Assembly (NCBI GenBank): GCA_938022345.1
Contig: CALIEP010000393.1
Coordinates: forward strand, 1 to 10,438
DNA: 10,438 bases
Direction of reading: 5' to 3'
Source of the DNA: an uncultured Actinomyces sp.
Lineage (GTDB): Bacteria > Actinomycetota > Actinomycetes > Actinomycetales > Actinomycetaceae
The notes below the pieces were generated by a model, which ran no database searches, was not told the DNA's origin, and saw only the letters and a program-made list of their open reading frames with translations. The translations under genes were made by a program, and so were the position numbers. The stretch's first letter is position 1. The number at the start of each line of letters is the position of its first letter. This document shows, in pieces, positions 5,512 to 10,438 of the stretch.

Positions 5512-6831
5512 TCAGTCTTCGGTATGAACAGAACCGTCATGACGGTTAGTTAAAAATTCAGCATCTTCTTCGGGCGCAACGCCGAACATGTCGACCAATT
5601 GCTTCTCGGCATTGACGACCCCAGCAAGGCGGCGGACACCCTCACGAATGCGATCCGGTTCCGGATAGCAGAAGGACAAGCGCATATGATCGGCTCCCCG
5701 ACCGTCATAGTAGAAAGCAGTACCTGAAACGTAGGCAACTTGCGCCTTCACAGCGCGGGGAAGCATGCTGCGAGCATTCAAGCCCTCAGGCAAAGTGACC
5801 CAGGTGTAGAAACCTCCGACAGGTTTGGTCCACGAACACTCAGGCATGTACTCATCAAGAGCATCCAACATTGCCTTGCATCGCTCGGCGTACATCGCCC
5901 GGTAGACCTTGACCTGGCCATACCAGTCGTAATTGTTCAGATAGCTGGACAGGAACATCTGTCCGAACATACCCGGAGACAAAATGGCTGCTTCCGAGGC
6001 CAAGATCAGCTTTGCGCGGATAGCGTGGGGTGCGAGCGCCCATCCAATACGCATGCCTGGAGCAAACATCTTAGAAACCGAGCCCAGGTAGACAACACCC
6101 TCGGGGGAGAAAGAATGAATAGCGGGCAGGGGATCCGAATGGAAGCCAAGCAGACCGTACGGATTGTCTTCCAAGATCAGCACATGCTCACGCATACAAA
6201 TCTCTGCGATACGTTGACGCCTTTCAAGAGTCAAGGTCACGCCAGCAGGGTTTTGGAAATTCGGAATTGTGTAGAGGAATTTAATGGCGCGACCGGCAGA
6301 CTTTAGGCGACGGATCGTCTCTTCCAAGGCCTCGGGAATGAGGCCATCTTCATCCAAATCAACGTGAACAACATCGGCCTGGCGAGCACGGAAACACCCA
6401 AGAGCTCCCACATACGAAGGAGACTCAGCCAAAACAACATCGCCCGCGTTGATGAAAAGCTCTGCCATGAGGTCAAGGGCTTGCTGTGAGCCGGTAGTGA
6501 TCACGACATCATCCGGGTCGGCGCCAATGATTCCGTCATAGGTCATCACGCTCACAAGTTGCTCGCGTAGAGGTTCCCAGCCTTGACCGGAACCGTACTG
6601 CAGGGCCTGAGCACCAGAGGTCAAGATCAAGCTCTTTGCGGTTTCAGCGAGGCTTTCAAGGGGAAGGTCCTTCAAATTCGGCATACCGCCGGCAAGGGAA
6701 ACAACCTCGGGTCGAGAGACAACGGAAAACAGTGCGCGAATCTCAGAAGCTCGCAGGTTATGAGCTCGATCTGCGTAGGCATCAAACCACGGGTCGAGTC
6801 GATTTCCCTGTGACTGAGGATCCTGAGACAT
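5512..6831 (-). CDS. PLP-dependent class I/II aminotransferase (2-aminoadipate/LysN type)
   Basis: Fold type I aminotransferase of 439 residues, acting in the cytosol; substrate not determined from sequence. Visible residues: PNFQNPAG (190-197, with the cofactor-contacting Asn194), LEDNPYG (220-226, with Asp222 and Tyr225), the Schiff-base lysine K254 in GSVSKMFAPGMRIGW, and the substrate-carboxylate Arg384 in MRLSF. The segment SLAGGMPN near the N-terminus is typical of the AraT/LysN/kynurenine aminotransferase group. The C-terminal 30 residues are acidic and variable. ATG 6831 has AGAAAGG (6839-6845) 7 bases upstream. ddl follows 15 bases after the stop, so co-transcription is likely. There is no DNA-binding domain, so it is not a full-length MocR/GntR regulator. 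Confidence 0.92.
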   Translation of the reverse strand: MSQDPQSQGNRLDPWFDAYADRAHNLRASEIRALFSVVSRPEVVSLAGGMPNLKDLPLESLAETAKSLILTSGAQALQYGSGQGWEPLREQLVSVMTYDGIIGADPDDVVITTGSQQALDLMAELFINAGDVVLAESPSYVGALGCFRARQADVVHVDLDEDGLIPEALEETIRRLKSAGRAIKFLYTIPNFQNPAGVTLTLERRQRIAEICMREHVLILEDNPYGLLGFHSDPLPAIHSFSPEGVVYLGSVSKMFAPGMRIGWALAPHAIRAKLILASEAAILSPGMFGQMFLSSYLNNYDWYGQVKVYRAMYAERCKAMLDALDEYMPECSWTKPVGGFYTWVTLPEGLNARSMLPRAVKAQVAYVSGTAFYYDGRGADHMRLSFCYPEPDRIREGVRRLAGVVNAEKQLVDMFGVAPEEDAEFLTNRHDGSVHTED

Positions 6832-6861
6832 TAGCGAACCTTTCTATATAAGTATGTCGAA

Positions 6862-6931
6862 GGACACACGTATCTAAGTGTGCCACTAAAACGACTGTTG
6901 TGACATAAGCGCCGAGGCCGTGGACACTTAG
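6862..6931. promoter_or_regulatory. Inverted repeats between mgtC and the aminotransferase gene
   Basis: CTAAGTGTGCCAC (6874-6886) and GTGGACACTTAG (6920-6931) can pair over 12 bases with one bulged G, around a 33-base spacer; the right arm overlaps the mgtC stop codon. A second, imperfect repeat GGACACAC (6862-6869) / GTGTGCC (6878-6884) shares one arm and sits close to the aminotransferase start. These could form an RNA hairpin after mgtC or an operator. No U-tract follows and no clear promoter can be pointed out. Confidence 0.35.
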
Positions 6932-7632
6932 TCCGCGCCGTGAGGGTCCGCTTCCTCAACGGAGTAGATACCAGGAAGATCGGAGATTGTGGCGATTAGC
7001 GCGGGTAGCGCAACACGGTCGGCGGTCGTCGTCTCAATGAATGCATGTCCGCGCTTGCCCTCGGTGTCAGATCGAACCTCGGAAACGCGCCACTTTGAAT
7101 CTGTCATCACGCTCAATACGCGACGCATGACCCCTTGACCGGGATCGAAAACCAACTCCAAAACAATAGTGTTGGGACGACGGGGAGCATGAGGACCGAT
7201 GTGGCGTGAAAGAGGTGTCAGTGCGAAAACAACAATGAAGTGCATCAATGTGACAGCGGTTCCCGCAATCCACAAACCTGCACCACATGCCATACCAATT
7301 CCGGCAGTCTCCCAGACGGTTGCGGCTGTGGTCAGGCCTCGGACTGCTCCCGAGCGGGTCAGAATAATACCCGCGCCAAGGAAGCCAATTCCGGAAACGA
7401 TCTGCGCGGCGACGCGAGAGGGATCAACACGCACAAGATCAGCCGCAAGCACGTCATTAAAACCGTACTTCGATACGACCATGAGAAGGGCTGAGGTCAT
7501 ACCGACAATCGCATCAGTACGAAGACCAGCGCTCTTTCCGCGGGCCTGACGCTCCAAACCGATCAGAGAGGAAAGGAATAGAGCAAGTAAGATCCCGAGG
7601 ATCTGGTCGATATGTTGGCTCAGAGTGAGCAC
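6928..7632 (-). CDS. MgtC/SapB-family membrane protein with C-terminal ACT-like domain
   Basis: Integral membrane protein of 234 residues. The N-terminal half carries about five hydrophobic segments (roughly 10-27, 40-55, 74-92, 101-117 and 120-140) and the family core: GLERQARGKSAGLRT (25-39), DPSRVAAQIVSGIGFLGAG (70-88) and GAVRGLTTAAT (95-105). Residues about 155-227 form a soluble domain like the ACT-type C-terminus of MgtC. In pathogens, MgtC supports growth at low Mg2+ and inside macrophages, partly by inhibiting the F-type ATP synthase; many homologues have unknown roles. The start is GTG at 7632 with AAGGAGGG (7636-7643) just upstream. It is divergent from the ABC exporter genes. The aminotransferase gene lies 97 bases downstream on the same strand, so an operon link is possible but unproven. 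Confidence 0.9.
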   Translation of the reverse strand: MLTLSQHIDQILGILLALFLSSLIGLERQARGKSAGLRTDAIVGMTSALLMVVSKYGFNDVLAADLVRVDPSRVAAQIVSGIGFLGAGIILTRSGAVRGLTTAATVWETAGIGMACGAGLWIAGTAVTLMHFIVVFALTPLSRHIGPHAPRRPNTIVLELVFDPGQGVMRRVLSVMTDSKWRVSEVRSDTEGKRGHAFIETTTADRVALPALIATISDLPGIYSVEEADPHGAD

Positions 7633-7691
7633 TGGCCCTCCTTGGCAGCGGCGCGGTGATGGTGTGTCATTGATTGTTTACAAGGGTACAT

Positions 7692-7711
7692 CCCCTAGGA
7701 AAAACCAGGGG
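7692..7711. other. Small hairpin in the divergent mgtC/ABC intergenic region
   Basis: CCCCT-A-GG and CC-AGGGG flank an AAAAA loop (7692-7711), a 7-bp stem with one bulged A. It lies between the divergent gene starts, upstream of the ATPase ATG. It could be an operator or part of a leader; no T-run follows. Confidence 0.25.
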
Positions 7712-7766
7712 CCAATCAGGGCCTTACCTCATGGTGCTAACGGGCAGAAAAGCTCAAACTGAAACC

Positions 7767-8507
7767 ATGACTTCACCACTGCAGCAGGGCGCAGGCGCGC
7801 CACAAGCTCCTTATGCATCCACGGCCTCGGGAATGGTTGTCAACGGGCTTACGAAACTCTATCAACGCGGCGGAAATACAGTTCAGGCACTCGCGGGAGT
7901 CAGCCTATCGATCCCCCAGGGCAGCCAACTGGCAATTATGGGACCCTCGGGCTGCGGAAAGACCACGCTTTTGCACTGCTTGGCGGGAGTGCTGCGACCG
8001 ACGACGGGAAGCATCACCCTGGATGGCACTGAAATGACAACACTGAGTGAGGGTGCGATTTCGGAACTGCGCCTCAAGCACTTTGGTTTCGTGTTCCAAG
8101 ATGGGCAGCTGCTTCCAGAACTTCCCTGCCAGGAAAATATTGCAATGCCCCTGATGCTGGCAGGAGTTGCGCGTAAAGAGGCCATTGTCCGCGCACAGCA
8201 GATCCTGGTGAATCTAGGGCTGGAAGGCGCAGGTCCGTACCGCCCAGGTCAACTCTCCGGCGGTCAGGCACAGCGCGTTGCGATTGGGCGCGCGCTTATC
8301 ACCAATCCCAAAGTCGTCTTTGCCGATGAACCCACGGGTGCCTTGGATCAAAGCACAGGTGCCGAGGTCATGGGAGTCCTGACCTATGCCTGCCAAAGCA
8401 CCGGGGCGAGCTTGATTCTGGTGACCCATGATCCTTCGGTGGCCGCGCGGCTTCCGCATGAAATCCACATGCGAGACGGCCTGATCGATCAGCAGGTGTC
8501 TCGATGA
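7767..8507 (+). CDS. ABC exporter ATP-binding protein (LolD/MacB/BceA type)
   Basis: The cytoplasmic ATPase of an ABC system, 246 residues from ATG 7767. Walker A GPSGCGKTT is at 59-67, the Q-loop Gln at 111 (FVFQD), the signature LSGGQAQR at 163-170, Walker B VVFADEPTG at 183-191 and the switch His at 221 (VTHD). This set, with ADEPTGALD after the Walker B, is typical of ATPases that drive FtsX-type permeases for lipoproteins, peptides or peptide-antibiotic defence. The start is uncertain: ATG 7731 and TTG 7674 are also in frame, and none has a clear ribosome site; the domain itself begins near residue 23. The stop overlaps the permease start by 4 bases (ATGA), so the two are coupled. Substrate is unknown. 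Confidence 0.9.
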   Translation: MTSPLQQGAGAPQAPYASTASGMVVNGLTKLYQRGGNTVQALAGVSLSIPQGSQLAIMGPSGCGKTTLLHCLAGVLRPTTGSITLDGTEMTTLSEGAISELRLKHFGFVFQDGQLLPELPCQENIAMPLMLAGVARKEAIVRAQQILVNLGLEGAGPYRPGQLSGGQAQRVAIGRALITNPKVVFADEPTGALDQSTGAEVMGVLTYACQSTGASLILVTHDPSVAARLPHEIHMRDGLIDQQVSR

Positions 8508-9850
8508 GCACAATACTCACTGCGGCACGCGCAGTCCTGGGTTCTCGTGATCGCGCGACCTCAATTCTGACAGTTTTGGCTTTCGCCCTTCCCCACGCAA
8601 TTCTTCTTTCCGTCACGGGTGGGGTTCTGATGTTCTTTACGCGTACCTATGACCTGCCAGCTGGTTTCGAGGGAATGGGTGGCTTTTATGTCTTGCTGGC
8701 GTGCTTTGCGGGACTTTTGATGATCGTCCCGACTCTGAGCATGGGCGCGGCCGCTGCGCGTCTGGGAATGAGTCGACGCGCACGGGATTTAGCGGTTCTC
8801 CGCCTCATGGGATTAGGGCCTGCAAAAACGCATCTTGCGTGTCTGATCGAGACCGCGGTCTATGCAGCCATTGGTGTGGTGTGTGGTACCGCTCTATACG
8901 GCGCACTTTTGCCGGTTTGGCAGCTGATTTCTTTCCAGGGTGAGCGCATAGGGGTTCACGAGATGTGGGTCGGTCCCCTTGTCCTCCTTGCCGAGGCAGT
9001 ACTGATGATTGCGCTGGCCGCCGCTTCGTCGATGCTTGCGATGCGTAAAGTGGCAATTACCCCCTTGGGTGTCACGCGTCGTACTGAGGGGGCGAAGGTT
9101 TCAGCACTGTGGCTGACTCTGATGCTTGTTCTGATCATAGGCTGGGTGATTGTTGCTCGGTTTATGATGCAGCTTGGGATGGCGATTGCCTTCGGGTTGT
9201 TCTTGGGATTCCTTGGCGTGATTTTTGCGCTGGTTAATGTCGTGGGAGCTTTTTCGGTATCCCTTCTGGGCAATGCCATGGCAAGTCTTGCGCGCACTCC
9301 TCAGATGCTTCTTGCGGGCCGTCGTATCGCTGATGATCCAAAGAGCGTTTGGAGGTCTTTCGGTGCGGTTGCCCTGGTCGCCTTCATTGTCGGTGTGCTC
9401 ATGCCAATCTTCAGCTCGATCGTGGGCGCTGCGGGGGACATGCAGGACGTCGAGAGGATCCTCGTGTCGGATATTCGCACGGGAATGCTTCTGACTTTTG
9501 GTATCACTATGGCTTTGGGTGCAATTTCGACTGCGATCAATCAAGCCATTCGCGTTATTGATTCCGTTGAGCAGATGAAAGCCTTGGAATTCATGGGCTC
9601 ACCCCGAAACTTTATGGATCGTGCGCGCAGGATTGAAATTCTGCTTCCGGCACTGCTCATGATCGGCGGAGCAATGAGTTTGGGCATTGTCTTTATGTCT
9701 CCGATCATGGCTCTGAGTGCTGGACTCGCCCCGATGCTGATTTTGGTGGGTATGACTGTGCTGGGCATCGGGCTGATTATGTTGGCTTCCGAGGCCACAG
9801 GACCCTTGCGTCGTAAACTATTGAGTGATCTTCACGAGGGGAATAACTGA
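8504..9850 (+). CDS. FtsX-like ABC transporter permease, ten predicted membrane segments
   Basis: Membrane partner of the preceding ATPase, 448 residues. About ten hydrophobic segments are visible (roughly 20-45, 60-82, 112-136, 155-178, 200-219, 226-253, 285-308, 325-345, 377-399, 403-426). Two FtsX-type modules can be recognised. The first has LAVLRLMGLGPAKTH (97-110) before a membrane segment and the second has MKALEFMGSPRNF (358-370), both matching the coupling segment that precedes a transmembrane helix. Unlike MacB or BceB, no large extracellular domain lies between segments; the loop after the first is only about 15 residues. It overlaps the ATPase gene by 4 bases and ends 64 bases before a strong terminator, so the two genes form a complete operon. 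The substrate cannot be told from sequence. Confidence 0.88.
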   Translation: MSTILTAARAVLGSRDRATSILTVLAFALPHAILLSVTGGVLMFFTRTYDLPAGFEGMGGFYVLLACFAGLLMIVPTLSMGAAAARLGMSRRARDLAVLRLMGLGPAKTHLACLIETAVYAAIGVVCGTALYGALLPVWQLISFQGERIGVHEMWVGPLVLLAEAVLMIALAAASSMLAMRKVAITPLGVTRRTEGAKVSALWLTLMLVLIIGWVIVARFMMQLGMAIAFGLFLGFLGVIFALVNVVGAFSVSLLGNAMASLARTPQMLLAGRRIADDPKSVWRSFGAVALVAFIVGVLMPIFSSIVGAAGDMQDVERILVSDIRTGMLLTFGITMALGAISTAINQAIRVIDSVEQMKALEFMGSPRNFMDRARRIEILLPALLMIGGAMSLGIVFMSPIMALSAGLAPMLILVGMTVLGIGLIMLASEATGPLRRKLLSDLHEGNN

Positions 9851-9875
9851 ATTAATACGGCACAAAAAGAGCACT

Positions 9876-9892
9876 TTAAGGTTGCACCTTAA
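9876..9892. repeat. Short inverted repeat after the ABC operon
   Basis: TTAAGGT-TGC-ACCTTAA is a perfect 7-bp inverted repeat with a 3-base centre, 26 bases after the permease stop. It may be a small hairpin in the mRNA end or an operator. No further support. Confidence 0.4.
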
Positions 9893-9913
9893 TCAGCTTT
9901 AAACAGCCTCTGA

Positions 9914-9957
9914 CCTGGTAAAATGTGCATCGTGCAATGCACATTTTCCCAGGTTTT
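9914..9957 (+). terminator. Strong intrinsic terminator of the ABC exporter operon
   Basis: CCTGG (9914-9918) and CCAGG (9949-9953), then AAAATGTGCAT (9920-9930) and ATGCACATTTT (9937-9947), pair into a 16-bp stem with one mismatch and a 6-base loop CGTGCA. TTTT follows at 9954-9957. It ends the ABC operon 104 bases after the permease stop. Confidence 0.85.
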
Positions 9958-9973
9958 ATCGTTTAGTCGGGAT

Positions 9974-9979
9974 TAAAAT
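9974..9979 (+). promoter_or_regulatory. Candidate -10 element for the structured RNA
   Basis: TAAAAT would place the transcription start near 9983-9986, which is where the paired, structured region begins. No convincing -35 is visible; the position where it should be overlaps the tail of the preceding terminator. Confidence 0.4.
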
Positions 9980-9982
9980 AAA

Positions 9983-10227
9983 GGCACTGGTTGGGAGGTC
10001 AGGGTTTCGACCGGGCTGAGCTTCCACTTGCAATGGCGCTGGTGGAATGACGTGCCGGTGCTTTTGCCCCTACAAAAGCACCGGCAAGTCAGCCGTCCAG
10101 AGACCTCAGCTTTCGCAGGCAGATGTCTTATCTGGGACCCCGCGATAGCTAAGTGCCGCGGACTTAATCAATTGGGTAGCCCGTTGGAAGACCCTGATCA
10201 GCAGGAACCCAACCGAGCTCAGGTGCC
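9983..10227 (+). ncRNA. Candidate structured non-coding RNA of about 245 nt, family not recognised
   Basis: The region has no credible gene but a dense set of nested inverted repeats. The ends can pair: GGTTGGG (9989-9995) with CCCAACC (10208-10214), and GGCAC (9983-9987) with GTGCC (10223-10227). GAGGTC (9995-10000) can close a multibranch with GACCTC (10102-10107). It encloses a UUCG-loop mini-hairpin (10003-10012), TTCCAC/GTGGAA (10022-10027 / 10042-10047), and a 14-bp perfect hairpin (10053-10066 / 10073-10086, loop CCCCTA) extended by TGAC/GTCA. The 3' half adds CAGAT/ATCTG (10120-10134), CCGCG/CGCGG (10140-10161) and GGGT/ACCC. A -10-like hexamer lies just upstream. I do not recognise 6S, tmRNA, RNase P, SRP RNA or a common riboswitch. 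The strand is inferred from the promoter; no 3' terminator is evident. It could instead be a leader running into the downstream regulator, or an integration site. Confidence 0.55.
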
Positions 10228-10315
10228 ACATATTTGGCGAAGTTGCTGATGATCGACAGATTTTCCTGGAATCCCAACTGGACTATTGGTCAGTCATCAC
10301 TGTATAGTTCAGTGC
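10228..10315 (+). promoter_or_regulatory. Promoter/operator region of the ArsR-family regulator
   Basis: TATAGT (10303-10308) is a good -10, with a poor -35 (TGGACT, 10279-10284, spacing 18). Around it is a partly symmetric element: ACTAT (10282-10286) with ATAGT (10304-10308), and CAGT (10291-10294) with ACTG (10299-10302). It overlaps the promoter as an ArsR-type operator would. With the -10 only 7 bases before the ATG, the transcript would be nearly leaderless. Confidence 0.4.
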
Positions 10316-10438
10316 ATGCTGACTATTGCTTCACACCTCGACGTCATGAACCGGCTCGGCCGGGCCATGGCCGACCCGACGCGCTCCCGGATCCTGATGT
10401 CCCTGCTTGACGGCCCGAGCCACCCCGCCGTGCTCTCG
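10316..10438 (+). CDS. ArsR/SmtB-family metal-responsive regulator, CmtR-like (3' truncated by window)
   Basis: Only the first 41 codons are present. The residues LDVMNRLGRAMADPTRSRILMSLL are the start of a winged-helix ArsR/SmtB domain (RALADPTR-x-RIL pattern). As I recall them, they closely resemble the Cd(II)/Pb(II) sensor CmtR found with cadmium-efflux ATPase genes on mobile regions of corynebacteria and other actinobacteria. Such proteins repress their operon until metal binds to cysteines; those residues lie beyond the window, so metal specificity is unproven. Base use differs sharply from the rest of the window: 36 of 41 third positions are G or C. This suggests recent acquisition. No clear ribosome site precedes the ATG; a -10-like TATAGT lies 7 bases upstream. 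Confidence 0.75.
   Translation, partial: MLTIASHLDVMNRLGRAMADPTRSRILMSLLDGPSHPAVLS

Noticed and set aside
9101..9544. 147-codon minus-strand frame opposite the permease
   Set aside because: Low-complexity His/Asn/Lys-rich shadow of hydrophobic plus-strand codons.
9919..9924. TGGTAAAAT as an extended -10 promoter
   Set aside because: These bases form the left arm of the strong terminator and there is no suitable -35; the hairpin explains them better.
10053..10086. Retron msd-like hairpin
   Set aside because: No reverse transcriptase gene lies nearby in the window, and the terminal repeats do not match a retron layout clearly.
9983..10227. tmRNA, RNase P RNA or SRP RNA
   Set aside because: The conserved tRNA-like end with CCA, the RNase P core motif and the SRP GGAA-loop motif were looked for and not found.
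10028..10249. 73-codon plus-strand open frame
   Set aside because: It runs straight through the nested hairpins of the candidate RNA, has no ribosome site and no protein-like pattern.
1..10438. CRISPR array, tRNA or rRNA genes, insertion sequences, oriC DnaA-box cluster
   Set aside because: No regularly spaced repeats, no cloverleaf or rRNA signature, no transposase, and no group of TTATCCACA-like boxes was seen.

Overview
The window comes from the chromosomal partition region of a high-to-moderate GC actinobacterium, most likely a member of the Actinomycetaceae or a close relative. The evidence is the gene order jag(khpB)-rsmG-parA-parB, which normally lies beside the replication origin; a ParB of actinobacterial type; three perfect parS sites; and a mixed but G/C-leaning codon use. 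No dnaA gene and no cluster of DnaA boxes was seen, so the origin itself lies outside.

Layout. 1-976: the 3' end of khpB/jag, abutting rsmG (16S rRNA m7G527 methyltransferase). 1074-3447: parA and parB, separated by two terminator-like hairpins and a parS site. The three parS sites lie before, inside and after parB. 3448-3815: an intergenic stretch with a stem-loop, the third parS (inside a 32-bp perfect palindrome) and an AT-richer piece of unclear origin. 3816-4451: a HAD-family phosphatase on the plus strand, facing a minus-strand group across a 17-bp hairpin. 4546-7632 (minus): mgtC/sapB-like membrane protein, a PLP aminotransferase and a D-Ala-D-Ala ligase, the last two spaced like an operon. 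7767-9850 (plus): a two-gene ABC exporter (ATPase plus a ten-segment FtsX-type permease) with a 4-bp overlap, closed by a strong intrinsic terminator.

9851-10438: the part least explained by known genes. After the exporter terminator comes a -10-like hexamer. It is followed by about 245 bases with nested inverted repeats, including a 14-bp hairpin, a multibranch closing helix and a long-range end-to-end helix, which look like an unannotated structured RNA. About 90 bases further on begins a very G/C-rich reading frame (36 of 41 third positions G or C). It is the start of an ArsR/SmtB-family metal sensor resembling CmtR, probably the edge of a horizontally acquired metal-resistance module.

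How the genes fit together: ParA, ParB and parS form the chromosome segregation system. KhpB is an RNA-binding protein linked to envelope growth control, RsmG modifies the ribosome, and Ddl makes the D-Ala-D-Ala dipeptide for peptidoglycan. The aminotransferase, HAD phosphatase, MgtC-like protein and ABC exporter have no proven link to these beyond position. All calls were made by reading motifs, with no database search.
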